Source: Uloborus plumipes
Lineage: Eukaryota; Arthropoda; Arachnida; Araneae; Uloboridae
Assembly: GCA_038373865.1 (NCBI GenBank)
Contig: JAXGGA010002360.1
Coordinates: 60,385 to 124,384 of the forward strand
Length of the DNA: 64,000 nucleotides
Direction: 5' to 3'
Shown: one piece after another, positions 37,301-52,300 of the stretch
How positions within the stretch are numbered: position 1 is the first letter of the stretch
Layout of the letters: each line of letters starts with the position of its first letter
Position numbers and translations under genes: made by a program
Notes under the pieces: model-generated
Told to the model about the DNA's origin: nothing
Seen by the model: only the letters and a program-made list of their open reading frames with translations
The model's database searches: none

Positions 37301-40300
37301 AATATATTGTAACGAGTCCGTAGCACCTTCAACTTTCTTTAAATGAGCAGTCCAATCTTGAGGAAGTAACTATAAATTTATTTACACGTATATACACTAT
37401 TTACAATATGAGCAGGAAACAATTGCTAAACATCCAGCAATTAGGCAGCAAACAGTACACTGTACTCTCAACAGTAACTCAGCACCACGTATCTAACGTG
37501 AACAGTAATTAAGAAATTACAAAAGCAAAAACAACATTCGCCCAAAGCGAATAAAAACGAGCCTCTCAATAATCCAATCTGAGAAAACTCACTGACTTGT
37601 GTTCAAGGCCAGCTATTTATACACGGAAAGAATTCCCGACAACTTTCTAGTAATATCTGGAATATTCCAAATCATTCATAACTTTAAACAATTCATTCAA
37701 GAAAACGCTAGAAATAAAAAGAAAAACACCACTCCGAGCGAAAATTTCTTCACGCTTATTAAAGTTAGGGCAAGTGTAAAAACTACAAAGTGTTACGGGG
37801 CCGGTATACAAGTGATAAAAGTGATATCTTCAGATACTTTTGCAACATGACGTCAGATAAAACCAAAACTAATGAAAATGATGCAAGGCAGGAAAAACAA
37901 CAACTATTTACAAGATTTGTAACATTGCCCCCTTCCCAAGGACTGCACGTCCCGGGCAGTACAATCCCCAGAAAGGAAGCAAGGGAAAACTTACAGATAC
38001 ACACATTACATGATGACCAATCATAAACATGATAAACAATAACAATGAGAACATGAAAGAAACACTAACATTGATAAAGTCATATTACAGACAATTAAAG
38101 GCAAAAGTTATTTACAAAATTTACAAACAAATTACCATGGTAGCTTTAGATTTACTTTACGAACTATGGCCATAGTATGGGGTTAGCCGATCATAATGGA
38201 CAACCCTAGGTTTTGAATGTGATGACTTCTGGATCCTCACTACGACGTCGTTCAGCCGGTGGAGAACTGTGTAAGGTCCATCCCAATGCGACTGCAATTT
38301 GGGTGACAGACCTTTACGTCGGATGGGATTCCATAGCCATACTTTGTCACCTTCTTGAAAGTCATGACCAGTGGACCTTGTGTCGTATCGGGTCTTCATC
38401 TTCTCCGTTGCGATGTTGATTCGCTCCCGTGCGAAGTGATGAACGTCTTCCAACCGGGCCTGGAGATCCTGGACGTACTCCTCAGGCGATGAAGGCGCAT
38501 CTGGAGGGAGACCGAAGACGAGATCACAAGGTAGCCGAAGCTCTCGGCCGAAGAGCATCTGTGATGGGGAATATCCGGTGGTCTCGTGGACAGCACTGCG
38601 GTAGGCCAGCAGAAACAGAGGAAGTTTCTTGTCCCAATCCTGTTGATTTTTGGAGACCATAAGCGAGAGATTATTAAGGATTGTCCTGTTGAATCTCTCC
38701 ACCATGCCGTCCGATTGTGGGTGTAGTGGTGTCGTTCGAGTTTTCTCAATTTTGAGGATATCACATAGGCCCTTAAACACAGCAGAGATGAAGTTTCTTC
38801 CCTGATCGGAATGGATCTGCAAAGGGGTCCCATATCTCGAGATCCAATGCTGGACTAGAGTCTCTGCTACAGTGGTAGCTTCTTGATCCGGAATGGAATA
38901 TGCTTCGGGCCATTTGGTGAAATAGTCAATGGCAACGAGGATATATTTGTTCCCATCAGTAGTTTTCGGTAGAGGACCAAGAATGTCGATCCCGATTCGT
39001 TCGAAAGGAGCTCCTACGTTGTAAAGATGTAGCTTCCCGCGGCTTCTTCTCTTCGGTCCTTTACGGGCAGCACAGGCGTCACAAGAATGACACCACTTCT
39101 CTACGTCATCCTTCGTCTTGCTCCAGAAGAAGCGCTCTCGAACCTTGTGGAGGGTTTTCAAGATACCAAAGTGTCCTCCAGTTGGACTACTGTGCAGTTC
39201 CTTTAGAACGTCTGGAATTCTTGATCTGGGAAGGAGTAACTGCCATTTGAATGCTTTACCATCGTCAGATTCCCATTTCCGATACAGGACGCCATTCCGC
39301 AGCTGGAGAGATTTCCATAGAGCCCAGTATCTTTTCGTTGCAGGACTGTAGATAGAAACGTCTTGCCAACTAGGTCGCCGACTGTCCTTTTCCATTAACT
39401 CTATGATAGGTTTAAGGTCTGGGTCTTCAAGCTGATCTTTTCTTACTTGGTCGTCACTCCATGGATCGGGATCTGAAGATGTTGATGTAGCAGTAACTTG
39501 GCAGGCAGTAGGGATTGTCGTCCCGTACTGTTTCTCTATTCGGGAGCAATAATGGCAGTTCTCGGAACAAGGTCTTCTTGACAATGCGTCAGCATTACCG
39601 TGTGACAAACCTTTTCGGTGCTTAATCTCGATGTCATATTCCTGGAGCCGCTGTATCCACCTGGCTACCTGGCCCTCTGGATTCTTGAAATTCAAAAGCC
39701 AAGTTAAAGAGGCATGATCGGTCCGGAGCAGGAATTTACGGCCGTAGAGGTAATGATGGAAATGTTCTACAGCTTTAACTATGGCGAGCAATTCCTTTCT
39801 CGTGACACAATAATTTCGCTCCGACTTGGATAAGCATTTGCTCCAGTAGGCGATGACATGTTCGTTACCGTCTACTTCTTGAGATAAAACAGCTCCAACG
39901 CTCTCGTGGCTCGCATCAGTGTCAAGTATGAAGGATTTTCCAGGCTGAGGATAAGAGAGAATAGGCGTTGATGTTAAAGCCTCCTTCAGCTGTAGAAATG
40001 CATCCTCGCATTCTTTGGACCATTCAAATTTTTGTTTGCTCTCCGTCAGCTTATGCAAAGGTCGTGCAATATTGGAAAAACCCTTCACAAACTTCCTGTA
40101 GTACGTGCAGAGCCCCAGGAAACTTCGCAGCTGATGGACATTTTCGGGGCGGCTCCAATTCTTGACTGCAGATACCTTATCTGGATCTGTTCGTACACCT
40201 TCGGAAGAGATAATGTGACCAAGGTAGTTCACCTCACGGCGGAACAGATTACACTTGGACGGGCTTAACTTCAGGTTGGCTTCCTTAAGCTTTTGCAGCA

Positions 40301-43300
40301 CCTTCCTAAGATTAGCCAAATGTTCCTCAAAACTGCGTCCTATGATGATAATGTCGTCCAAGTAGACAAGACAGGATTCATAAGACAGTCCTCGTAACAC
40401 TGATTCCATAAGACGCTCGAACGTGGCTGGAGCATTGCAGAGGCCGAAGGGCATCACTTTAAACTGCCACAAGCCTTGTCCGGTTGTAAACGCCGTCTTC
40501 TCTCGGTCGTCGGGGTGTATCTCCACCTGCCAGTAGCCGCTCTTCAAATCCAGGGTCGAAAACCACTTGTGTCCGGAAAGGGTGTCCAGAGTGTCATCGA
40601 TCCGTGGAAGAGGGTAACTGTCCTTTTTGGTGATGTCATTCAGGCGTCGGTAGTCAACACAAAATCTGGTGGAGCCGTCTTTCTTTCGGACCAAGACGAT
40701 AGGGGATGCCCAAGGACTGGATGAGGGTTCGATGACGTCATTCTCCTGCATCTCTTTCAAGAGGATCTCAACCTCTTCCTTCTTGGCGAACGGTAGTCGT
40801 CTTGGAAGCTGCTTGATAGGGGGATGATCTCCAGTGTCGATCCTATGCTGCGTTAAACTCGTGCGACCAACATCCTCGGATGTAGATGAAAACACCTGCT
40901 TGAAGTTGTCCACCAATTTTTCCGCAGCGTATCTTTGATCCTTCGATAATGGTGCACTCCCAATTAATTTCGAAGTCAAGGACTCGGAAGACACAGTCTC
41001 GGAGGAATCAATTCTTCTGATGATGCAGTTTACGGGAGTACAAGTTGCCAACACTTCTCCTTTCTTAATATTCCTCGGTCTTTCACTCACATTGGCGACT
41101 CTCACAGGAACTGCATTCCTTGAAAGGTCCACAAGCGTAGATGCCACTAGTACTCCTTTTGGGCTATTACTCTGGTTAGGATATTCAATGAGGCCGAATT
41201 TAAAGCTGTTGTTTTCCTTGAGGGAGCCAGGTATTAGTACTTCTGATCTAGAGGGAATCGATAAATCTGTTTGGGCTATTATTTGATGAGCGGATTTTAA
41301 GTTATTTTCGGTGTTGAAAATTGCTATGTCTTCCCTCATCGAGTGCAGCTCATTATTTTTAAAGTCAATAGAAAAATCAAATTTTCTCAAAAAGTCCAGT
41401 CCGAGAATGAAGGGATCTGTAATGTCAGCGACGAATGCCGTGTGATGGTAAGTGGCGCTTCCGAACATTATTTCTAAGTTCACTTTCCCTTCAATCTCGA
41501 TTTTGTCACCTGTCACAGTTTGAAGAGTAACGCAGGGCGGCGTCCATAAGATCTTGAGTCCAAATTTACGAGCCACATCAGTCTTAATAATGGTAACGTT
41601 GGCTCCTGTGTCCACAATCATTTCGCAGGGAAATCCATTCACATAAGCGTAAATGAATAGTCCGTTGCAGCCGCCACTTCTTGGGGAAATCTGAAAAACT
41701 TTGGGAGACTTCTTCTTTTCTTGGCGAGCTTCGCAGTTCTTTCGTACGTGGCCCTCACCGCCACATTTCCAGCACTTCAGTGGTTGTCCACTTTGGTCTT
41801 TGCGAGTCTTCTTCAGGGTCCCCAAGATCTCTTTGATTTGTCGCTCAACTTCCGAGAGACGAGTTGAGTTTGAATCCGGGGCACTCACGTCCACGCTCCT
41901 GATTGAATGGCGATCCCTGCGGGATGTTTGCTGTGCAGCCTCGAACTTCATTGCGTAGACTAGACCAGATTTAAGATCTTTGATGTCCGCCATCCGGAGA
42001 GCCGTCTGAATTTCTGGACTTCGCACTCCGTCTATGAAGTAGTTCAGGGCTAGGTTATCGCGAACATCCGAAGGACAGTTCGAGAAGGCGAGATGGGAAA
42101 GCCTCTCAACGTCTGCTGCAAAAACTTGCAAAGTTTCTCCGGCCCTCTGGAGTCGGGATTTCAGCTGGAGTTGGCTGAATTCTTTTTGACATGCTTCGCC
42201 AAAGCGGAGCTCCAAGGCCGATGATAAGGCTTCGAAGTCACAGAGCTTGTCCTCTGGGAAGGTCTGTAGTATTTCAGCTGCATCCCCTCTCAGCGAGGCT
42301 GCAAGTTGACAGGCTTTCGTGGAAGAGTCCCAAGAGTTTGCTTCTGCAACGATGAGGAACTGCTTCTTGTAAATATTCCACGAGGTCTTCCCGTCAAATG
42401 TGGCCAGTTTAATGGATGGACGAGAAGTCCCAGCTGCAGCTACACAGTCACTTGAGTTGTTGTAGGATGCTGATAACTTTGATTCAAGTTCTTTAATTTT
42501 CTTTTCCACGTGATTCTCTACTGTGGTGATTCGATTCTCAACACCGTCTGAGTTGTTGCAGGATGCTGATAACTTTGATTCAAGTTCTTTAATTTTCTTT
42601 TCCACATGGTTTTCTACTGTGGTGATTCGATTCTCAACGCTGTCAACTTTTTCTTCTATAGCCCCCACTTTATTTTCCATATTGGCAAATTTATTTTCCA
42701 CCAAACTTTTCATCGACGTTAGATCGCACTTAATTTCTTCTTGACTTGAAGTTATGCTCGCGGTTAAATCACTCTTTAATTGTCCTTGATTAGTAGCCAG
42801 AGTCGCCATATCATTCTTGATTTCTTCTTGACTTGAAGTTATGCTAGCGGTTAAATCACTCTTTAATTGTTCTTGATTAGTAGCCATAATCGCCATATCA
42901 TTCTTTAATTGTTCTTGATTCGCAGTCATGTCACTTTTAACAGCGTTGATAGCATCAAGGAGTTTGTTTAGTTGTTCCTCCATTGCTCGAGTGATCACCA
43001 TAAAATTCCGAAGTCAAAAAGTCCTTAGGAAGAAAAAAAGTCTAAGTTCACAGATAATTCCAAGAAAGTCCTTGAAGATGCCCCACGTTGGGCGCCAAAA
43101 TTGTAACGAGTCCGTAGCACCTTCAACTTTCTTCAAATGAGCATTCCAATCTTGAGGAAGTAACTATAAATTTATTTACAAGTATTTACACTATTTACAA
43201 TATGAGCAGGAAACAATTGCTAAACATCCAGCAATTAGGTAGCAAAACAGTACACTGTACTCTCAACAGTAACTCAGCACCACGTATCAAACGTGAATAG

Positions 43301-46300
43301 TAATTAAGCAATTACAAAAGCAAAAACAACATTCGCCCAAAGCGAATAAAAACGAGCCTCTCAATAATCCAATCTGAGAAAAACTGACTGACTTGTGTTC
43401 AAGGCCAGCTATTTATACACGGAAAGAATTCCCGACAACTTTCTAGTAATATCTGGAATATTCCAAATCATTCATAACTTTAAACAATTCATTCAAGAAA
43501 ACGCTAGAAATAAAAAGAAAAACACCACTCCGAGCGAAAATTTCTTCACGCTTATTAAAGTTAGGGCAAGTGTAAAAACTACAAAGTGTTACGGGGCCGG
43601 TATACAAGTGATAAAAGTGATATCTTCAGATACTTTTGCAACATGACGTCAGATAAAACCAAAACTAATGAAAATGATGCAAGGCAGGAAAAACAACAAC
43701 TATTTACAAGATTTGTAACAATATCTATTTCACAAAACATTTGAATTAACTTGCCACAGCATGGCACATTGTATGCTGTGATGTAATTACTTTCTATTGC
43801 ATGTGAGTGAAAGCAGTTCACTAATTTTTTTTACGGTTAAGTGTTTTAAAGTAAATCATTGAGAGCATAAGTGAAGATAATAATGCAAGTTTTTGAGTAA
43901 TTTAACAATTTAGGTGCAACACATTATTGCTGATATGTTTTACAAATACTGCCTTTTGGCAAAGGATTGAAAGTAGATTCAAATTACTTTTGCATGAAAG
44001 TAGAATGAAGTTAAAACTGATTTCTGATGGTGTAAATCAGGGGTGGCCAACCCGCGGCACGCGTGCCACAATGTGGCACGGCAGAGCAGTAACAGTGGCA
44101 CGCAAAGATTTTTTGAATAAATTCCAAAACTGAGGAAAAAATCTCAAAAATATTGATAAAACTAAAACCCTCTTACACTGATAAATATAATGATATTGCG
44201 ACAATTAAGTGTCAGGAAGCTGGCTTACAAATTGTCTGAATAACAATATTGCAAAGTACTTAGCTTTAGCTTCGGACAACCAACGAAAGCTGTAACACTA
44301 CAGACAATGTTTGTAAAGCATATTAGTTCTTAAACAAATGAAACATTCGATGCTGCAGAATAGATTCTTGATCTGCAATAGATCAAGCTACGGCTGATGA
44401 AATTTCATAAAAATGTTAACTCTGCAACTAAAGAAACTAGCTTGCAAAAAATTCGGTATGTTAGCACAAATGAGGCCCTTTAAATTTTTTTGTTACATTA
44501 CGTAAAATTATTTGGGGGAAAAGCTTCATAAGTGTCATTGAATTATCTGTCAAACTCCTTGCCAAAGAATGAAACTTTTCCTCTGTTGGTGACCCTGTAG
44601 AGTTCACTGCATTAACAAACTGCAAATTAGAGCTCTGAATGTTTGGTGAACTTTTACTTGGAGAAAGAGAAGAGTATGGCAAGGTACTCCTTTATTGAAA
44701 AATATTGCGATAGCTATTCAAAGGAAAAATAGTCATTAGGTTTTAGAATTTAGGGAGTGTTTTTTAAAATATCTGGAAGGAAACCAATGATTACTTGCTA
44801 CTTAGGAATGAAGAATAGCAATTGAATTTAGCTATTTCAACTCTTAGTATCCGGAGTTTAAGTAATTTAAATTTAAAGTTGTACAGAAAAAAGTTTCCTA
44901 AATCAGTATAGACCATCTAAATGAAACTTCAGTTTCTTTCTCTCTACTTTGGAGAAAAAAGAATAAAACAATTAAAATAAATACTGAAAGTATCAACCCA
45001 AATTTAATAATTTTCCAATGATATATGGAGAAAATTTTACACCTTTTTTAAGTATTTATTCAGTGTCATTCTTCATGATTTTCAAGATAGTAAAAAAATG
45101 CTTTGTCTATTTCTCTGCAAGACACTACTTGTTACCCTCCTGAAATACAATTTGGAATTACTGACTTTTTGCATCGGTAATCAAAAGAGCTTACTTCAAC
45201 AGAAAGTCATACACATTGTATAGAAATTTGGGAATTTGTACCGACAAATTTTTACACACTTGAGCCGTTTGCTGCTATTTGGTTCAAAATACATTTCCAA
45301 ACAAATATTTTTGGCTATGAATGCAAAAAATTTAAATACCGTTGAATATTATTTGGTCGCACTTAAAACAATTAAACTTCTGGGGATTCTCAAGTACTAA
45401 TCCTAAAATTAAAGACTTGGTAAAACCGATACAGACCTAAACCACATCGAATACAGACTGCTTAATTTTTAAAATAGAATGTTTCATGTCATTTGTTTCT
45501 ATTTTAAGCATAACCCAACTGACAAAACCTATAAGAGTGTTTATTAATGATAACTCTTAAGTTTGGACGTGTTTTATCTTCAATATCATTTTGATTTCAA
45601 TTTCTCAGATTCACGTGACAAAATGTTTTATTTGGAAAAGACTTACATAGTCAACAAATAACCTATATTTAATTTTTTTTTTTTTTTAATTCATTTTGTT
45701 GGAAAAATACAATATGGCACGCTGAGCTTTTTCTCTCCAGATAGTGGCACTCTCCCTATAAAAGGTTGGCCACCCCTGGTGTAAATACAAATTATGAATT
45801 GGCTTACACTTTTACTGTCTACAGCTTAAATATATATTTTTAGAAAAAAAATATTTTAACTTTATTGAATCTGATGAAGGATTTTTCTGATCATTTATTA
45901 TGAATCATATCTCCTTATTTAGTTACTTATTTTTTTCAACATGCGGTTTTAACAGCATTTTTTAAAATTGTAAATCGCCATGTTTGTCATATTAATGATA
46001 AATTCTGTTATATATTCTCATTTTTGTTAAAATTAAATACCTTCAAATTTCTATTTTATTGTAATGTGTGCTTCTTCTACCATGGAGCTTTACTTAAGCA
46101 TTCTAATTTCCAGGCATCTTACCAGACACATTTGTACCTTTTTTGGATTACAAAGAGAAACAGCAGCAGTGGCAGTGGATCGGGTCAGGAAGAGATTCTG
46201 ATGAACAGATGTTTGATCTTTGCCAACAGTGGCTTGAAAGCAAAGATGATGTATCTTCAGACATATTAGAAACATCCCAAGGCTCCCCACCACCACCTAG

Positions 46301-46348
46301 AGTGTGAGTTGATTTTCCTTTATGTTATTATGTATTTATTTATTTATT

Positions 46349-46384
<36 letters not shown>

Positions 46385-49300
46385 TTTGATAGAGAGCATA
46401 GTTTGCACTTAGGCAGGAATTCAAGTAAAACACGGACGATCGCAACTCACCAATGCAATCGCAAATTCCCACATTTGGATTCAAGTGAAACGTTGCAATC
46501 GCTACGAGATGCGATTCTAATGTAATTCGACTTCCAGTAGCGATTGCAATTTGCGATCGCCTCGAAGCGATTGCAATGGTGTTTCACTTGAATTCCTGTC
46601 TAAGTCTGTGTTTATTTTTCTTACAGTATTTCTTAAAAATAGTGTTTGAACAACTTATAGTCGGGGCAAAGCTAACCTGGCAGCATTGTTAAGGCTATGA
46701 AGGGCCTAATCACACAATTTTCGATTTATCATTGCGCCGTTTCTGATCTGGTTACCATTATTGGCTATTATTTGCTTGACCTTGTGAATATTAACGTTTA
46801 GCATTAAAAGTCTTGCATGTATTCCAGTCGAGACAAATTAAACATAAACAAGAGGCTGGAAACTACCTTCAAGATGAGATTTCAAAATGCATTTTCACCT
46901 CTGATTGGGAGAATTGCAAATGCTCTTAATAACCTTAGCTAGACAGTAGCTAATTTAAGAAAAGTAAGAAGGAAATCTTCCTGGAAAGAAAAAAAATATT
47001 TCTTAGTTTTCCGCTGGGGATAGCATAGTTATGTGCACACATGGAGGAATTGCCACTGACCTCAGTGATATTGGGCTTTTGGATGAATCACGATAATCTC
47101 CCAAAAGTTACTTTTTAATCAAAGGCAGCAAAGGTATTTTAGAGGCAATCAAATTCCGGCAATAATTTTTGATGATGTTGTCTGTTAAAATGAACAAAAT
47201 ACATATATTTATTTGGTTTATCCACATTAATAAAACTCTGAAAAGCTATTTCCTTATATGGCATTTTTCATAACTCTAGTCAAGCAAATTAGAACAATTT
47301 ATAAATGACAAATTTTTATTCCTACAGCACAACGGGGTGGATTGTGAGACCTACTGCTGATGAGGAGAAAAAAATTTATAGAGAACAAGTTAGTTGTTTT
47401 CTTACTCATATGAATCATTTTAATTAGTGAAAAATTTAATCCAATTTGGTTTGTCATTGTATTAATTTTTTGCAGTTATTTATGATTATTATTATATTTT
47501 TAGGAATGCATTCGATACCAAAATCCACACAAAGCATTTACATTTAAAGTTCATGGATATGAAGCCGTTGTGGGCCCTGTTAAAGGTGTTTACGGGAAGG
47601 AAAGTGGCATTAATAAAGCTAGAGAACATTCATTGCTGACATCAGATAGGCCGCCATTTGTGACCATTCTATCTTTGGGTAGGAAATTAAATTTATCAAT
47701 CAACACCAAACTTTTTCATTTTCAATTATGATATTTAAGTTGTTATTGCTTTGTTGTTTTTGTTTAGTTGTCTCTGATTTGCTTGCAAATACAGTGCATC
47801 TCATAAATATAAAGATACAGATGTTTTTTTTTTTCAAATATTTTATTAATTCAGTATATTTATATATCCCATAAAGAAATATGAAATAGTTGTGTTATTT
47901 TAGTTTAAAGTTAAAATAACTGAAATTCAAATAAGAAAAAATGTCTCTTAAATATAATTTTAAGATAAATTTGAAAGTACTTTAAACTTACTGCCTTTTC
48001 CACCTCTAATGTACACAACCAAAACTAATGTGTATGCATAAAAATATACATTATATTGTCCAGAAAACTAAACTTTTGACTTGTTACAATAGCAAAGATG
48101 CCATGGGGTCAAACTTAACCATGAAACTAAACATCATCAACTTCTGTTATACTTTTTTATGGAGGGAAGGTGTGAGAATATATTTTCACAGGCTATCAAT
48201 ATCTGTTAGGATGGCCCTGTGTACAATAAATATGAATTAGTTTGAGTTAATTGTTACATGAATAAGTACTTATATAAGTAAATAAGTGTATAACTTATTC
48301 TTACATTGATAGGTATATGAACTCTGAAATGTTGCTATAAATTACATGCATACAAATTCTTGTGCACAAAAAATTCTGAAATAAAGAGAGGCATTTAATG
48401 AACACTCTTTATATTTCAGTTCGAGATTCTGCTGCGAGGCTGCCTAATGGGGAAGGAACACGTGCTGATATATGCGAACTTTTGAAAGATTCACAATATT
48501 TAGCTCAAGCGAGTGATCAGCAAGTATGTTAGTGTTTTAGCTGAATCATTTTTATAGATGTATTAGAGTGTTAAAACTTTTAATGTTCCCAACTAAGATA
48601 TTAGTAGTAAACAGTCTCGGATATTAGGGTGACCGGAAAGTAATGTCGTTTTTTTTCAAACAAATCGATTGTTAAAAGTTTTTATTTAAAATGAACGAAG
48701 TAATTATCCTCTCCCTTTTGCCACCTAGTAGTAAATTTGGAATCCCTTATATATTTTTTAAAAAAAAATGATTTTTGTAGAAAATTTCTTGAAACGGTAT
48801 CTTGGATACAAGCCAAATTTTCAAGTTTTGTGTAATAGAAAGTGTTTTAGCTCTCGGAATAAAACTAAACATTTACAAACTACTAAGAATTTTTCTTTTA
48901 TAGTCTTTCACAAGTATTATATTTTCATATGCTGAAAAACTACAGGCATAAATTAGATTTGATTTATTGTAGTTGCCAACATGCCCAAGTAAAGTATGTT
49001 GAGTGTACAGAATTTTCTTTTTTTTTTTTTTGTTCTTTTTACATAACTTAGAATGTAATCTAGTTTTATTACATTCAATTAACTTGAAATTTTGAAATAA
49101 TCTATTTTAATTTTAGATACACACCGTTGTGAGTGGGGCTCTTGACCGTTTGCATTATGAAAAAGATCCATGTGTGAAATATGATGTAAATAGAAAACTA
49201 TGGATTTATCTGCATCGCCATAGGACTGAGGAAGAATTTGGTAATTTTTATCAAATACTTGTTTCTACGAAAAGGGTTTTTAAAATGCTCTATCTTTGCA

Positions 49301-52300
49301 TTTAAAGAAAACATTTCAATTATAATTACTATTTATTTATAAATTGACTTTTTTTTGTCTTAGATTTTATTTTTAAGAATTGTATTTTTTGATGGTATGA
49401 AAGTTTATACTTTAAATTACAGTGCTGACCAGAGTCACTTTTTATCCAAATATTGTGTCATTCTTTCTAAAGCATTAATGTTTCAATTTATTAAATTGAT
49501 TAACTCTTTGTAATAAACTTTATAACATTTTCAAACTTTTAAAATGTTTGTTAACAGTCATGTGTTCATTATTATTGATAGCTTGCTTCAATTTAAACAA
49601 ATTGTAAAGTTTCATGTTTTCTAACATTTATATAAGTTATATTTTTGTTTAATAATGTATTATAATTGTAAAGCATACTTTCTTCATAATAATCAAAGTA
49701 ACTCAACTAAAAATGTCACCTTCCTTAAATTGTACAGAGTTTCATTATTACTTCTACATATTTTGTTTTTTCTTTCATTATCTAGAACGAATTCATCAAG
49801 CCCAAGCAGCTGCTGCTAAGGCTAGAAAAGCTGTGCAGAAAAACAAAATACCAAAGTTTGTGAGTATTTTCTCTTCCTTGTTACAGTTTGCAATCTACAA
49901 ATTTAGAAAGCAATTTGAATTTACAATATGAAATAAATAAATAACTCATTTTTTAATAATTTGCCACTTCGATTAAATTGCTGATTTGAAAACTGACTAG
50001 AGCTGTAGTTGTTTCCCTTTATATCACATTTATGTATATCACATGCTTCAAAATTTTCTATCATAGTAGAAATACTGACTTTTACAGATCTATGATAATA
50101 TCAGATAATATCATGTGTATTCTTGACCAGGATTTTATGGCAGCATAAAAGTAATTTTAGTTTTTATTTAATTATGCTATAACCATATCAGTCTTAGAAG
50201 AATGTTATATAAACTTTGAAAAAATTTTTCTTTGATGGGATGATCCGGGAAAAGAACGTAATAAACCTTAGCTTTTTAATGTTAGATATGTCACAATCTA
50301 AAACACAATCTAAACATTAAAAAGCTAAAAGTTATTAGAAAGATGTTTCTTGGTATAAAATTAAGAATAACTCATGACTAAATGTCCAAACAGGCTCAAT
50401 TCTTAATTGTTGGCAAACGTGGAAGCACAATAATGGAATCAAGGTTTATTTGATATTAAAAGTATAAGTTAATGATTTGCTGATTGTCATTTTAAATATT
50501 TCTTTTGTTCCTCTCATCAAGTTTAAAATTGCAACCTTCCATTGTATGCATTTACTTTTCTCTTTTCAGAAAAGCAAAGAAATATCTCGTGCAGTAACAA
50601 CAACAACCCCAGAATGTGTCACTGTTTTGAATGTTGACATCCCTTCAACAGTTGCTCAGTCTCAAACAACACAAAGTCCTCGTGGGGGAGCAAGCCCCAG
50701 AACTCAGGTACTAAATGGATTAACTAGTCAATGCTTACGAAACGAATTGAAAATACTAACATATTTTGCTGTTTGAATATTCTGCTTCCTGTTCTCTTTT
50801 GAGTAGCTTCTACCAAGTACTCCACAAGTATAAATAATTAAGTATAATTATAGTTTAAATAATGAATGGCAATAAGATATTCTGCCATTTAATTAATTAT
50901 CACTTTCCTTTCAAAGTTAGTCATGTTGTGAGTTGATAAAGTTTAACCTTTTTAAGAGGCAATTCTTGATGATAGATTATTTCTTTTAATGGGCATATTA
51001 GAACCAGTTGAAATTGGGAATGAAATTGATAGTCAAGGGGTGTCATAAGGTGCCAGCAAATTGACTCCCTATCCTGTAGCCTGGGGTGGATACAAGGGAG
51101 GGGTAATGGGGCCATCGCCCTTCCTTGAGGCCTGCCATCAGTAAATTTTTAACTGTGAAGTTCAAAACATTTAATTTCAGACGAGTTTTCATAATCTTGA
51201 AGGAAGGAAGTTTGAGCTCTCCCTTTTCAATGTTCCAAAATTGAAGTCCGAAACCTATGTGATCCTTATTTGCAATCCAAAATACATTGCAAAAAGTAAG
51301 TAATAAAATCAATCGGCCCTCCCTTGAAAAATTTCTCGATCCGCCCTTGCTTTTAGCCCTCACAAAATATCATGGGCATCTAGGGCTAATGTCGAAATTC
51401 AAGGCAGTAGGTCAGACACATTTTTAAGGCACCTCTTCTACTGACGAAAGTGCTGTAGACTTGCAGCTGGACACCTTTTCTCTTGTTATATATGCTACAG
51501 GCTGAAGTACACTAAGGTTGTAAATTAGGTACGTAAAACACTAGATTGGAAAACAATTCTGTCTGTAGTTACTTATCCTCCATAAGAGATCTGGCACATG
51601 TTAGATCAACTTCAACGGGTGCTGACTGCTAAAAAGTCGATTACAATGCAGGGATTGGAAGTTAACCCCACCTTGTAAAGTCTTGCAACTCAGAACAGGC
51701 TCTGGTTTCACTGGATAGACTGCATTTTTTACAAGAAGGGAGAATTTTTCTGCACTGAATTTTTCTGTGAATCCAAGACACTCATGGTGACCAGTTGTAA
51801 GTCTAGATAGACAGTCACATTTGACTTTCAGCTGAGCACCAGTGGATGTTCTTGTGTACTTGTGGTGAGCAGGTGGAATATGCTGGACCAAGTTAAGTCT
51901 GAATATTTCAGTTGAGTGTAGTTCTGGATAAGTAAGCAAAGAGCCAGTGGCCATTTTGTCCTCACTGCGCACTTTAGCCAATCTATCTGTGACCTTATTA
52001 CCAGGAATGTTTGCATGAAATTTCTGTCCTGATTGTAAAAGCCACATTGTCAAATAGTTTTTACCTAGCTCTTGATTTTGGATACAATAATAAAAAAAAG
52101 TAAGCTTTGGTTTAATTTTCTACATGGTCTAATTTTTGGGAGCTCTTAGAACTAGTTGACTCCTTGTCCCGAGCTTTAGGAGCCTAGTAGTAAATCAGGT
52201 CCTGAGAGTTACATAATAGCCTGTGCTCTAGTCCCTGCTCTTAATGGGTATATCCTAAAATAGTGATTATTTATCAACGGGATTTTAACTTTCTAATGAC

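Larger units (their letters stand above)
37308..43720 (-). mobile_element. Complete Ty3/gypsy LTR retrotransposon, antisense in NFRKB intron 12
   Basis: Two LTRs of 617 and 619 bp (37308-37924, 43102-43720), each beginning TGTAACGAG and ending GTAACA, bound the element. ATAT flanks both sides (37304-37307, 43721-43724). On the minus strand the order is LTR, primer-binding site, one gag-pol frame, polypurine tract, LTR. The LTRs differ at only about ten places by eye, all in the half transcribed last on the plus strand, so the insertion is recent. No envelope-like frame is present. Everything needed for transposition appears intact, which is unusual beside the decayed elements around it. Confidence 0.95.

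Noticed and set aside
38213..42744. Many plus-strand frames opposite gag-pol
   Set aside because: They are antisense shadows of the long, motif-rich minus-strand frame.
48028..48240. 70-codon plus-strand frame in intron 15
   Set aside because: No recognisable motif, flanked by AT-rich intron, no splice sites of matching phase.
51043..51363. 106-codon minus-strand frame
   Set aside because: It coincides with the hAT-style MITE at 51081-51349 and resembles no protein.
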